64,000 nucleotides of DNA, taken from the NCBI RefSeq assembly GCF_042680685.1, contig NZ_JBHUEA010000006.1, forward strand, positions 1 through 64,000. The letters run 5' to 3'. The notes beneath the pieces were generated by a model. The model worked only from the letters and a program-made list of their open reading frames with translations. It was not told the origin of the DNA and did not search any database. Made by a program: the position numbers and the translations under genes. Shown piece by piece: positions 8,517-17,635 of this stretch (within the stretch, counting starts at the first letter, position 1; each line of letters starts with the position of its first letter). This DNA comes from Amnibacterium endophyticum. GTDB taxonomy: Bacteria; Actinomycetota; Actinomycetes; Actinomycetales; Microbacteriaceae.

Positions 8517-9734
8517 ATGCGGATCCCCCGGCGAGCGGTGGCCATCACGATGGCCGCGCTCGTTCCACTCGGCGTCGTCGCCACGGCTCAGCCCGCGGTA
8601 GCGGTGTCGGGCTACCGCGTCACGACGCAGTACATCGGCGGCGGCAGCACGGTGAACGTGCGTAGCGCTGCCAGCACGACCAGCTCAGTGGTGCAAACAC
8701 TTCCCGTGCAGACCGCGATCGAAATCGACTGTCAGCTCGTCGGCGGCCGTCTCGGCTTTTCCCAGTACGCCGAAAACCGCACCTGGGACCGGCTGACCAA
8801 CGGGCGCTACGTCCACGACGCGGTGACGACCACGCCCGGCGGAGCGCGGATCGCCTTGTCCGACGGCGGGTATGTCGCCTGGTCGAGCACCGTTCCGCGC
8901 TGCGCCGCACCGACCGCCTCGTCGTCGGCGCCCGCGCAACCCGCCGCGCAGACGTTCAGGGCAACGACGCAGTACATCGGAGGTGGCGCCACCGTGAACA
9001 TCCGACGCTCGGCGGACGTTGGAAGTCCCGTCGCTCGCACTGAGGTGGACGGGTCAACGATAGCGATCGTGTGTCAGCTCGTCGGCAGTCGGCTCGGCTT
9101 CTCGCAGTACGCCGACAATCGGACCTGGGACCGGCTCGCCGACAACACCTACGTCCACGATGTCGTCACTACCACGCCTGGCGGCCCGCGTTCCGCGATC
9201 GACGGCGGCGGCTACGTGGCCTGGAGTGCAGCTCTTCCCCGGTGCACGAGCGGTAGCGCCCCTTCATCAACTCAAGCGGTTCTATCCTCGCCCGCAGCGC
9301 GTGCTGTGCGGTGGGCGGCTGACCGCAAGGGGGAGGTCACCGCTTCCGCCGACGTGCAGCGCCTCTTTTCCGATTGGGCGGCTGACGGCGCATTGGCCGG
9401 CGAGTGGTCCGGCGACTGCCCGAAGTTCGTCCAGGCCGCATGGAAGCAGGTTGGCGTCTCGCCCAAGACTGGTAAGGCCAGCGTGATCTATGCAAAGTAC
9501 GGCTCGCCGACCAACGGTCGGTCAGCGGCTCCGGTCGGTGCCCTCGTGTTCTGGCCGACGGCAGCTCGCGGCGTCGGTCACGTCGCGATCTCCGACGGCC
9601 AGGGCGGCGTATGGAGCACCGTCGGACAAGACGGAGATCGGGCGCCGATCGCGTATCGCCTGATCGCCGACATCGCTCACCATGGCGCGCCCGGATGGCC
9701 GTCGGGGTGGCCAGCGGGCTGGTCGATGCCCTGA
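8517..9734 (+). CDS. Secreted protein: two SH3-like repeats plus an NlpC/P60- or CHAP-like domain
   Basis: 405 aa. A signal peptide (basic start, hydrophobic 8-24, cleavage near AVA at 27-29) is followed by two similar repeats of about 95 residues (about 31-126 and 148-243). Each has TTQYIGGG, a Cys in 'CQLV', LGFSQYA.NRTWDRL, YVHD and a final PRC, so each probably has one disulfide and folds as a bacterial SH3 module. Ala/Ser-rich linkers separate them. The C-terminal part (about 255-405) has GDCPKFVQAAW with Cys301 and GALVFW...GHVAIS with His355, the arrangement of NlpC/P60 and CHAP cysteine peptidases or amidases. A cell-wall hydrolase or bacteriolysin-like role is inferred. Ribosome site AAAGGAG. 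Codon use is less GC-biased than in its neighbours, and it sits between nusB and pyrR, so acquisition by transfer is likely. Confidence 0.75.
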   Translation: MRIPRRAVAITMAALVPLGVVATAQPAVAVSGYRVTTQYIGGGSTVNVRSAASTTSSVVQTLPVQTAIEIDCQLVGGRLGFSQYAENRTWDRLTNGRYVHDAVTTTPGGARIALSDGGYVAWSSTVPRCAAPTASSSAPAQPAAQTFRATTQYIGGGATVNIRRSADVGSPVARTEVDGSTIAIVCQLVGSRLGFSQYADNRTWDRLADNTYVHDVVTTTPGGPRSAIDGGGYVAWSAALPRCTSGSAPSSTQAVLSSPAARAVRWAADRKGEVTASADVQRLFSDWAADGALAGEWSGDCPKFVQAAWKQVGVSPKTGKASVIYAKYGSPTNGRSAAPVGALVFWPTAARGVGHVAISDGQGGVWSTVGQDGDRAPIAYRLIADIAHHGAPGWPSGWPAGWSMP

Positions 9735-9747
9735 CCCAGAAACGATT

Positions 9748-9785
9748 CGGACAGGGGTCGGCGTCGACGCGTCGGCCCCTGTCCG
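9748..9785 (+). terminator. Stem-loop terminator after the secreted protein gene
   Basis: CGGACAGGGG (9748-9757) pairs with CCCCTGTCCG (9776-9785), a perfect 10-bp stem. The loop contains the small palindrome GCGTCGACGC. No T-tract follows, as is common in high-GC actinobacteria. Confidence 0.6.
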
Positions 9786-9813
9786 GACTCCGCGCTAGGC
9801 TCGCCCGCGATCA

Positions 9814-9848
9814 CCTTTAAGGACCGTCCTGCGAGACGGGGAAGGAGG
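9814..9848 (+). promoter_or_regulatory. Probable PyrR-binding hairpin over the pyrR ribosome site
   Basis: CCGTC (9824-9828) and GACGG (9835-9839) form an upper stem closed by the hexaloop CTGCGA (9829-9834), which matches the CNGNGA hexaloop of known PyrR-binding RNAs. A lower stem can form between CCTT (9814-9817) and AAGG (9842-9845), leaving an asymmetric internal bulge as in the Bacillus sites. The lower stem takes in part of the Shine-Dalgarno AAGGAGG (9842-9848) before the pyrR ATG, so PyrR with UMP could block translation. The -10-like TAGGCT (9796-9801) upstream may be the operon promoter. Confidence 0.6.
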
Positions 9849-9852
9849 TCGG

Positions 9853-10377
9853 ATGGCGGAGCGCACCCTGCTCCAGGCCGACGACGTGCGCCGCGCGATC
9901 ACGCGGATGGCGCACGAGCTCGTGGAGCACGACCCCGACGCCCGGCGGCTCGTCCTGCTCGGCATCCCCACCCGCGGCGCCGTCCTCGCGCAGCGCCTCG
10001 GCGAGCAGGTGGACCGGATCGCTGGGCGCCCGGTCCCGGTCGGCACCCTCGACACGACGCTCTACCGCGACGACCTCGCGGGTCAGCCGACACGGCCCAC
10101 CCGGCGCACCGAGGTGCCGGTGGACCTCGACGGCGCGACCGTCGTCCTCGTCGACGACGTGCTGTACTCGGGCCGCACCGTCCGCGCCGCGCTCGACGCG
10201 CTGACCGCCTTCGGCCGCCCGGCGGTCGTGCGGCTCGCGGTGCTCGTCGACCGCGGCCACCGCGAGCTGCCGATCCGCCCGGACGCCGTCGGCCGCAACC
10301 TGCCGTCCGCGAAGTCGGAGCGCGTCCGCGTGCTGCTCGCGGAGACCGACGGGGAGGACCGGGTCACGATCGAATGA
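9853..10377 (+). CDS. pyrR: Bifunctional pyr operon regulator / uracil phosphoribosyltransferase PyrR
   Basis: 174 aa. PyrR binds pyr mRNA in response to UMP/UTP and can also make UMP from uracil and PRPP. The phosphoribosyl pyrophosphate loop is VVLVDDVLYSGRTVRAALDAL (about residues 97-117). The N-terminal LVLLGIPTRGAVLAQRL and LDTTLYRDDL segments are also typical. It is first in pyrR-B-C-X-carA-carB-pyrF, with the likely binding hairpin immediately upstream. The stop overlaps pyrB as ATGA. Confidence 0.95.
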   Translation: MAERTLLQADDVRRAITRMAHELVEHDPDARRLVLLGIPTRGAVLAQRLGEQVDRIAGRPVPVGTLDTTLYRDDLAGQPTRPTRRTEVPVDLDGATVVLVDDVLYSGRTVRAALDALTAFGRPAVVRLAVLVDRGHRELPIRPDAVGRNLPSAKSERVRVLLAETDGEDRVTIE

Positions 10378-11321
10378 GCGAGCACCTCCTGACCACCCGC
10401 GGCTTCACCCGCGACTCGGCCGTCGCGCTGCTCGACGTCGCCGAGGACATGGCCGACACCCAGCGCCGGAGCGTGAAGAAGCTGCCGACGCTGCGCGGCA
10501 CGACGGTCGTCAACCTGTTCTTCGAGGACTCGACCCGCACCCGGCTCTCCTTCGAGGCCGCCGCGAAGCGGCTCTCGGCCGACGTCATCACCTTCAGCGC
10601 GAAGGGCTCGTCGGTCTCCAAGGGCGAGAGCCTGCAGGACACCGCGCAGACGCTGCAGGCGATGGGCGCCGACGGCATCGTGATCCGCCACTCCTCCTCC
10701 GGCGCCGCGCACGTGCTCGCGACCAGCGGCTGGACCCGGGCCGGCGTCGTGAACGCCGGCGACGGCACCCACGAGCACCCGACGCAGGCGCTGCTCGACG
10801 CCTTCACGATCCGCAAGCGCCGCCACGGGGACGACTCGCGCGGCCGCGACCTCGCCGGCCTCTCGGTCGTCATCGTCGGCGACGTGCTGCACAGCCGGGT
10901 GGCGCGGTCGAACCTCTGGCTGCTCACCGCGCTCGGCGCCTCGGTGCGGCTCGTCGCCCCGCCGACCCTGCTGCCCGCGCACGTGGAGGGCTGGCCGGTG
11001 ACGACCGGGATCGACCTCGACGCGGCGATCGCGGACGGCCCCGACGTCGTCATGATGCTCCGCGTGCAGCGCGAGCGGATGACCGAGGCGTTCTTCCCGT
11101 CCCCGCGCGAGTACGCGCGGCTCTACGGGCTGTCCGTCGCCCGCGCCGACGCGCTGCCGGAGGACGGGCTCGTGATGCACCCGGGCCCGATGAACCGCGG
11201 GCTCGAGATCGCGGGCGCGGTCGCGGACTCGCCGCGCTCGACGGTGCTCGAGCAGGTCCAGAACGGGATCGCCGTCCGCATGGCGGTGCTCTACGACGTC
11301 CTCGCGGGGGAGCGCGCATGA
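10374..11321 (+). CDS. pyrB: Aspartate carbamoyltransferase, catalytic subunit
   Basis: 315 aa. It joins carbamoyl phosphate and aspartate to N-carbamoylaspartate. The carbamoyl phosphate site FFEDSTRTRLSFEAAAKRL is near residue 45, KGSSVSKGES is the mobile loop, and HPTQALLDAFTI follows about residue 140. The aspartate-domain segment VMMLRVQRERM is present. No pyrI regulatory subunit is seen, so control is probably through PyrR. ATGA overlaps join it to pyrR and to pyrC. Confidence 0.97.
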   Translation: MSEHLLTTRGFTRDSAVALLDVAEDMADTQRRSVKKLPTLRGTTVVNLFFEDSTRTRLSFEAAAKRLSADVITFSAKGSSVSKGESLQDTAQTLQAMGADGIVIRHSSSGAAHVLATSGWTRAGVVNAGDGTHEHPTQALLDAFTIRKRRHGDDSRGRDLAGLSVVIVGDVLHSRVARSNLWLLTALGASVRLVAPPTLLPAHVEGWPVTTGIDLDAAIADGPDVVMMLRVQRERMTEAFFPSPREYARLYGLSVARADALPEDGLVMHPGPMNRGLEIAGAVADSPRSTVLEQVQNGIAVRMAVLYDVLAGERA

Positions 11322-12625
11322 CCCTGATCACCTCCGCCGCCCTCGCGGACGGCACCGTCACCGACCTCAGGATCACCGACGGCGTGGTCGCGGCGCTCGG
11401 CCGGCTCGCGCCCGAGCCGGGGGAGCGGACGCTCGACGCCGACGGGCTGCTGCTGCTCACCGGCCTCGTCGACCTGCACACGCACCTGCGGCAGCCGGGC
11501 GGCGAGGGCGCGGAGACCGTGCTCACGGGCTCGCGGGCCGCCGCCGCCGGCGGCTACACCGCCGTGCACGCGATGCCGAACACCGATCCGGCCGCCGACA
11601 GCGCCGGCGTCGTCGAGCAGGTGGCGGCGCTCGGCGAGGAGGCCGGCTACGTCGACGTGCGCCCGATCGGCGCCGTGTCGAAGGGGCGGGCGGGCCAGGA
11701 GCTCGCCGAGCTGGTCGGCATGGCGCGCTCCCGCGCCCGGGTCCGCCTCTTCAGCGACGACGGCTCGTGCGTCGCCGACCCGCTGCTGATGCGGCGCGCG
11801 CTCGAGTACGCCCGGATCGTCGACGGCGTGATCGCGCAGCACGCGGAGGAGCCGCGGCTGACCGCGGGCGCCCAGCTGCACGACGGCGCCCGCGCCGCCG
11901 ACCTCGGCCTGAAGGGCTGGCCCGCGGTCGCCGAGGAGGCGATCATCGCCCGGGACGCGCTGCTCGCGGAGTCCGCCGGGGCCCGGCTGCACGTCTGCCA
12001 CGTGTCCACCGCGGGCAGCGTCGACGTGATCCGCTGGGCGAAGGCCCGCGGTGTCCGCATCACGGCCGAGGTCACCCCGCACCACCTGTGGCTCACCGAC
12101 GAGGCCGCCCGCGGGTACGACGCCCGGTACAAGGTGAACCCGCCGCTGCGCACCGGCGAGGACGTCGAGGCCCTCCGCGCCGCGCTCGCCGACGGTACGA
12201 TCGACGCCGTCGCCACCGACCACGCCCCGCACCCGGCGGAGGCGAAGCGCAGCGAGTGGTCCGCCGCCGCCATGGGCATGGTGGGCCTCGAGACCGCCGT
12301 GCTCGTGGTCCAGGCGGCGATGGTCGAGACCGGGCTGATCGGCTGGCCGGAGGTGGAGCTCGCGATGTCCAGGCGCCCCGCCGCGATCGGCGGCCTCGCC
12401 GGTGCGGCGCTGCCCGTGCAGGTCGGCCGCCCCGCCGACCTCGTCCTGCTCGACCCGTCCGCGCGGCGCACGCTGGCGGTGACGGACCTCGCCGGCCGCA
12501 GCACCAACTCGCCCTACCTCGGGCAGGAGCTGCCCGGCCGCGTGATGGCGACCTTCCACCGCGGCGTCCCGACCGTGCTCGACGGCGTCGTCCGGGCGCA
12601 CGAGGAGCTCGCGCAGCCGTGGTGA
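11318..12625 (+). CDS. pyrC: Dihydroorotase
   Basis: 435 aa. It closes carbamoyl aspartate to dihydroorotate. An amidohydrolase with the metal motif DLHTHLRQPG (about residues 51-60), the substrate segment AMPNTDPAADS, later histidines in HVCHVSTAGS and the Asp of ATDHAPH. The length fits class I dihydroorotases. It overlaps pyrB (ATGA) and the next gene (GTGA). Confidence 0.96.
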   Translation: MTLITSAALADGTVTDLRITDGVVAALGRLAPEPGERTLDADGLLLLTGLVDLHTHLRQPGGEGAETVLTGSRAAAAGGYTAVHAMPNTDPAADSAGVVEQVAALGEEAGYVDVRPIGAVSKGRAGQELAELVGMARSRARVRLFSDDGSCVADPLLMRRALEYARIVDGVIAQHAEEPRLTAGAQLHDGARAADLGLKGWPAVAEEAIIARDALLAESAGARLHVCHVSTAGSVDVIRWAKARGVRITAEVTPHHLWLTDEAARGYDARYKVNPPLRTGEDVEALRAALADGTIDAVATDHAPHPAEAKRSEWSAAAMGMVGLETAVLVVQAAMVETGLIGWPEVELAMSRRPAAIGGLAGAALPVQVGRPADLVLLDPSARRTLAVTDLAGRSTNSPYLGQELPGRVMATFHRGVPTVLDGVVRAHEELAQPW

Positions 12626-13125
12626 ACCCCTGGTCGGTGGTGCTCGCCGTCGCGCTCGTCGTCCTCGCCCTCGCGGGCATGGCGCTGTCCTGGCGCCGCC
12701 GGCGGCGCGGTCAGCGCGGCCTCCGCCTCCCGCCCGGGCAGGTGACCGGCGCCGAGCGCGCCGCGGCCGCCGGCACGTATCTCGCGACCACGTTCGCGGG
12801 CCGTCCGCTCGACCGCGTGGTCGCCGCGGGGCTCGGCTTCCGCGCCGCGGCCCGCCTCGCCGTCGCGGACGACGGCCTGCGGATCGAGCGCGCCGGGGCC
12901 GACCCGATCGCGCTGCCCGCGGAGCGGCTCACCGGCGCGGGCAGCGGAAGCTGGGCGCTCGACCGCGGCGCGGACCGCGGCGGCCTGCTCGTCGGCGGCG
13001 GGTCGCTCGACGACGCCGACGGGCGCCCGGTGCCCGTCGAGTCCGCGTTCCGGCTCGACGCCGCAGGACAGGCGGCCGTGTCGGCAGCCCTCGTGACCCT
13101 CGTCCCCACCCCCGGAGGTGCCTGA
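12622..13125 (+). CDS. Membrane-anchored PH-like protein of the pyr operon
   Basis: 167 aa, GTG start overlapping the pyrC stop. One N-terminal membrane helix (about 5-24, VVLAVALVVLALAGMALSW) ends in a run of arginines, so the rest is probably cytoplasmic. The remaining 130 residues look like the PH-like domain protein found at this place in many actinobacterial pyr operons. No catalytic motif is seen and its role is unknown. Its tight coupling with pyrC and carA suggests a link with pyrimidine synthesis, perhaps anchoring enzymes at the membrane, but that is only inference. Confidence 0.75.
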   Translation: MNPWSVVLAVALVVLALAGMALSWRRRRRGQRGLRLPPGQVTGAERAAAAGTYLATTFAGRPLDRVVAAGLGFRAAARLAVADDGLRIERAGADPIALPAERLTGAGSGSWALDRGADRGGLLVGGGSLDDADGRPVPVESAFRLDAAGQAAVSAALVTLVPTPGGA

Positions 13126-14312
13126 TGCCCGTGGTCGACCCCGCCGTGCTCGTGCTCGAGGACGGCCGACGCTTCCCCGGGCGCGCCTGGGGCGCCCGCG
13201 GCCGCGCCTTCGGCGAGGCGGTCTTCGCGACCGGCATGACCGGGTACCAGGAGACCCTGACCGACCCGTCGTACGCCGGCCAGATCGTCATCCAGACGGC
13301 GCCGCACATCGGCAACACCGGCATGAACGCCGAGGACCCCGAGTCGCGGCGGATCTGGGTCGCCGGCTACGCCGCGCACGCGCCGAGCCGCGTCGTGTCG
13401 AGCTTCCGCGCCGACCGCTCCCTCGACGACGACCTCGTGCGGGACGGCATCGTCGCGATCAGCGGCCTCGACACCCGCGCGGCGACCCGGCACCTGCGCG
13501 ACAAGGGCGCGATGCGCGCGGGGGTCTTCTCCGGCGAGGACGCGGCGCTGGACCCGGACGCGCAGCTCGCGCTCGTGCGCGAGCAGCCGCCGATGAGCGG
13601 CCGCAACCTGTCGGCCGAGGTGAGCACGGCGCAGACGTACACGGTGGCCGCCACCGCCGAGCGGATCGGCTCGGTCGTCATCGTGGACCTCGGCATCAAG
13701 CAGGCCACCATCGACGCGCTCGCCGCCCGCGGCCTCGACGTCCACGTCGTGCCGGAGTCGGTCACGATCGACGAGCTGTACGCGCTCGAGCCGTCGGCGG
13801 TCTTCTACTCGAACGGCCCGGGCGACCCGGAGGCGAGCGAGCACCACGTGGGGCTCCTGCGCCAGGTGCTCGAGCGGCGGACGCCGTTCTTCGGCATCTG
13901 CTTCGGCAACCAGCTGCTCGGCCGAGCGCTGGGCTTCGGCACCTACAAGCTGCCCTTCGGCCACCGCGGGATCAACCAGCCGGTGGTGGACCTCCGCAGC
14001 GGCCGCATCGGGATCACGGCGCACAACCACGGCTTCGCCGTCGACGTCCCGCGCGGCGGCCCGGTCGACACCCCGGCGGGCTTCGGCCGCGCCGAGGTGA
14101 CGCACATCGACCTGAACGACGACGTCGTGGAGGGCATCGCCTGCCTCGACATCCCCGCGTTCAGCGTCCAGTACCACCCCGAGGCCGCGGCCGGCCCCCA
14201 CGACGCGGAGGCGCTCTTCGACCGCTTCCGCGACCTGGTCCTCGCCGAGCAGGCGGGCGGGGACGCCGCAGCGATCGCCGTCGAGACGGCACCGACCGAG
14301 GGAGCGAGCTGA
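13125..14312 (+). CDS. carA: Carbamoyl-phosphate synthase, small (glutaminase) subunit
   Basis: 395 aa. It releases ammonia from glutamine for CarB. The N-terminal CPSase domain has GMTGYQETLTDPSYAGQIV; the class I amidotransferase part has the nucleophile Cys259 in FFGICFGNQLLGRALG and His351/Glu353 in QYHPEA. TGATG joins it to the PH-like gene and to carB. Confidence 0.97.
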   Translation: MPVVDPAVLVLEDGRRFPGRAWGARGRAFGEAVFATGMTGYQETLTDPSYAGQIVIQTAPHIGNTGMNAEDPESRRIWVAGYAAHAPSRVVSSFRADRSLDDDLVRDGIVAISGLDTRAATRHLRDKGAMRAGVFSGEDAALDPDAQLALVREQPPMSGRNLSAEVSTAQTYTVAATAERIGSVVIVDLGIKQATIDALAARGLDVHVVPESVTIDELYALEPSAVFYSNGPGDPEASEHHVGLLRQVLERRTPFFGICFGNQLLGRALGFGTYKLPFGHRGINQPVVDLRSGRIGITAHNHGFAVDVPRGGPVDTPAGFGRAEVTHIDLNDDVVEGIACLDIPAFSVQYHPEAAAGPHDAEALFDRFRDLVLAEQAGGDAAAIAVETAPTEGAS

Positions 14313-17300
14313 TGCCGAAGCGCGAGGACATCTCGAGCGTGCTGGTGATCGGGTCCGGCCCGATCGTGATCGGGCAGGCGGCCGAGTTCGACTACTCCGG
14401 CACCCAGGCGTGCCGGGTGCTCCGCGAGGAGGGCGTGCGCGTCGTCCTCGTGAACTCGAACCCGGCCACGATCATGACCGACCCCGACTTCGCCGACGCG
14501 ACCTACATCGAGCCGATCACCGTCCCGGTGCTCGAGTCGATCATCGCGAAGGAGCGGCCGGACGCCGTCCTGCCGACCCTCGGCGGTCAGACCGCGCTGA
14601 ACGCGGCGATCGCGCTCGAGGAGGCGGGGATCCTCGAGAAGTACGACGTCGAGCTGATCGGCGCCCGCACCGACGCCATCCGCCGGGGCGAGGACCGGCA
14701 GCTGTTCAAGGACCTGGTCATCGAGGCGGGCGCCGAGGTCGCGCGCAGCGCGATCGTCCGCAGCGTCGAGGAGGCGCTCGAGCACGCCGAGGACCTCGGC
14801 TACCCGATGGTCGTGCGCCCCTCCTTCACGATGGGCGGCCTCGGGTCGGGCTTCGCGCACACGCCGGAGGAGCTGGCGCGCTTCGTCGGCACCGGCGTGG
14901 CCGCCTCGACGGTCGGCGAGGTGCTGCTCGAGGAGTCGATCCTCGGCTGGAAGGAGTACGAGCTCGAGCTGATGCGGGACCAGGCCGACAACACGGTCGT
15001 GGTCTGCTCGATCGAGAACGTCGATCCCGTCGGCGTGCACACGGGCGACTCGATCACCGTCGCGCCGTCGCTCACGCTGACCGACCGCGAGTACCAGCGG
15101 CTGCGCGACATCGGCATCGAGATCATCCGCCTCGTCGGGGTGGACACCGGCGGCTGCAACATCCAGTTCGCGGTCGAGCCGACGACCGGGCGCGTGATCG
15201 TCATCGAGATGAACCCGCGCGTGTCCCGGTCCTCCGCGCTCGCGTCGAAGGCGACCGGTTTCCCGATCGCGAAGATCGCCGCGAAGCTCGCGCTCGGCTA
15301 CCGGCTCGACGAGATCCCGAACGACATCACGGGCGTCACGCCGGCGAGCTTCGAGCCGACCCTCGACTACGTCGTGGTGAAGGCGCCCCGGTTCGCCTTC
15401 GAGAAGTTCCCCGCGGCGGACCCCCGCCTCACGACCACCATGAAGTCCGTCGGCGAGGCGATGGCCATCGGCCGGACCTTCGGGGCCGCGCTGCAGAAGG
15501 CGCTGCGCAGCCTCGAGAAGCGCGGCAGCTCGTTCACCTGGGCGGGGGAGCCCGGCGACAAGGACGCCCTGCTGCGCGAGGTGGAGGAGCCGACCGACGG
15601 CCGCATCGTGCAGGTGCAGCAGGCGATGCGCGCCGGCGCGACCGTCGACGAGGTCTATGCCGCCACGGGCATCGACCCCTGGTTCCTCGATGCGATCGCG
15701 AGCATCAACGACCTGGCGGAGGCGATCCGCACCGCGGCCGCGCTCGACGAGCCGCTGCTGCGCCTCGCGAAGGAGGAGGGCTTCTCCGACGCCCAGCTCG
15801 CCGAGCTGCGCGGCACCACCGAGGGCGAGGTCCGCGCCGAGCGGCACGGCATGGGCGTCCGCCCGGTCTACAAGACCGTCGACACCTGCGCGGGCGAGTT
15901 CCCGGCGCTGACCCCGTACCACTACTCGACCTACGACCTCGAGACCGAGGTCGCGCCCTCCGACGCCCGCAAGGTCGTGATCCTCGGCAGCGGCCCGAAC
16001 CGGATCGGGCAGGGCATCGAGTTCGACTACTCCTGCGTGCACGCCGCGTTCGCGCTGAAGGACGCCGGGTACGAGACCGTCATGGTCAACTGCAACCCGG
16101 AGACGGTGTCGACCGACTACGACACCTCGGACCGCCTGTACTTCGAGCCGCTGACGCTCGAGGACGTCCTCGAGGTGATCCACGCCGAGTCCGCCAGCGG
16201 CGAGGTCGTCGGCGTCGTCGTGCAGCTGGGCGGGCAGACCGCGCTCGGACTCGCGAAGGGCCTCGAGGCCGCCGGCGTGCCGATCCTCGGCACCTCGCCC
16301 GAGTCGATCGACCTCGCCGAGGAGCGGGGGCTCTTCGCGGCGATCCTGGACGACGCCGGCCTGGTCGCACCGCGCAACGGCACGGCGGTCGACGCCCGGA
16401 GCGCGGTCGCGGTCGCGGGGGCGATCGGCTACCCGGTGCTCGTTCGTCCATCGTTCGTGCTGGGCGGGCGGGGCATGGAGATCGTGTACGACGACGAGAG
16501 CCTCGAGGGCTGGTTCGACCGCATCGCCGGGCAGGCGATCGTCGGCCCCGAGCACCCGCTGCTCGTCGACCGCTTCCTGGACGACGCGGTCGAGATCGAC
16601 GTGGACGCGCTCTACGACGGCGAGACGCTCTGGATCGGCGGCGTGATGGAGCACATCGAGGAGGCCGGGATCCACTCCGGCGACTCCAGCTGCACCCTGC
16701 CGCCCGTGACGCTCGGCCGGCAGGTCGTCGACCGCGTCCGCGAGGCGACCCTCGCGATCGCACGGGGCGTCGGGGTCCGCGGCCTGCTCAACGTGCAGTT
16801 CGCCGTCGCGGCGGGCGTGCTCTACGTCCTCGAGGCGAACCCGCGGGCGTCCCGCACGGTCCCGTTCGTCTCGAAGGCGCTCGGCGTGCAGGTCGCGAAG
16901 GCGGCCGCGCGGGTGATGGCGGGGGAGTCGATCGCGTCGCTGGTCGCCGCGGGGGTGCTGCCCGAGCGCGACGGCAGCGAGGTCGGGCCGGACGCGCCGG
17001 TCGCGGTCAAGGAGGCGGTGCTGCCGTTCAAGCGGTTCCGCACCCGGGACGGCGAGGTCGTCGACAGCCTGCTCGGCCCCGAGATGCGCTCCACCGGCGA
17101 GGTGATGGGCATCGACCGGGACTTCCCGCGCGCCTTCGCGAAGAGCCAGGAGGCCGCCTACGGCGGCATGCCCCTGTCCGGCACCGCCTTCGTGTCGGTC
17201 GCCGACCGGGACAAGCGCTCGGTCGTGCTGTCGGTGCTGCGCCTCCACCAGCTCGGCTTCGCGATCGTCGCCACCGAGGGCACCGCCGAGATGCTGCACC

Positions 17301-17635
17301 GCAACGGCATCCCGGCCGACGTGGTGCGCAAGGTCAGCGAGCCGGAGGCGGTCGGCCCGGACGTCGTCGAGCTGATCCGCCGCGGCGAGATCGACGTCGT
17401 CGTCAACACGCCGAGCGGCCGCGACGCCCGCGCCGACGGCTACGAGATCCGCGCCGCGGCCGTCGCCGCCGACAAACCCCTGTTCACGACGGTGGCTCAG
17501 CTGTCGGCCGCGGTGGCGAGCGTGGACGCGATTCGGGCAGGATTCGACGTGACTCCCCTCCAGGAGTACGAGCGGCGCCGAGCCGTGGCAGCGATGGGGG
17601 ATGCCGCAGCAGCGGCGGGCGGGACGGTTGGTTGA
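14312..17635 (+). CDS. carB: Carbamoyl-phosphate synthase, large subunit
   Basis: 1107 aa, ATG sharing a base with the carA stop. It makes carbamoyl phosphate from bicarbonate, ammonia and two ATP for arginine and pyrimidines. Two duplicated ATP-grasp halves are visible: the first starts VLVIGSGPIVIGQAAEFDYS, the second VILGSGPNRIGQGIEFDYSC (about residue 555). GGQTALN and GGQTALGLA mark matching positions. The oligomerisation domain lies between them, and a C-terminal MGS-like allosteric domain (from about 965; SVLRLHQLGFAIVATEGTAEML) usually binds UMP or ornithine. TGATG couples it to pyrF. Confidence 0.97.
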   Translation: MPKREDISSVLVIGSGPIVIGQAAEFDYSGTQACRVLREEGVRVVLVNSNPATIMTDPDFADATYIEPITVPVLESIIAKERPDAVLPTLGGQTALNAAIALEEAGILEKYDVELIGARTDAIRRGEDRQLFKDLVIEAGAEVARSAIVRSVEEALEHAEDLGYPMVVRPSFTMGGLGSGFAHTPEELARFVGTGVAASTVGEVLLEESILGWKEYELELMRDQADNTVVVCSIENVDPVGVHTGDSITVAPSLTLTDREYQRLRDIGIEIIRLVGVDTGGCNIQFAVEPTTGRVIVIEMNPRVSRSSALASKATGFPIAKIAAKLALGYRLDEIPNDITGVTPASFEPTLDYVVVKAPRFAFEKFPAADPRLTTTMKSVGEAMAIGRTFGAALQKALRSLEKRGSSFTWAGEPGDKDALLREVEEPTDGRIVQVQQAMRAGATVDEVYAATGIDPWFLDAIASINDLAEAIRTAAALDEPLLRLAKEEGFSDAQLAELRGTTEGEVRAERHGMGVRPVYKTVDTCAGEFPALTPYHYSTYDLETEVAPSDARKVVILGSGPNRIGQGIEFDYSCVHAAFALKDAGYETVMVNCNPETVSTDYDTSDRLYFEPLTLEDVLEVIHAESASGEVVGVVVQLGGQTALGLAKGLEAAGVPILGTSPESIDLAEERGLFAAILDDAGLVAPRNGTAVDARSAVAVAGAIGYPVLVRPSFVLGGRGMEIVYDDESLEGWFDRIAGQAIVGPEHPLLVDRFLDDAVEIDVDALYDGETLWIGGVMEHIEEAGIHSGDSSCTLPPVTLGRQVVDRVREATLAIARGVGVRGLLNVQFAVAAGVLYVLEANPRASRTVPFVSKALGVQVAKAAARVMAGESIASLVAAGVLPERDGSEVGPDAPVAVKEAVLPFKRFRTRDGEVVDSLLGPEMRSTGEVMGIDRDFPRAFAKSQEAAYGGMPLSGTAFVSVADRDKRSVVLSVLRLHQLGFAIVATEGTAEMLHRNGIPADVVRKVSEPEAVGPDVVELIRRGEIDVVVNTPSGRDARADGYEIRAAAVAADKPLFTTVAQLSAAVASVDAIRAGFDVTPLQEYERRRAVAAMGDAAAAAGGTVG

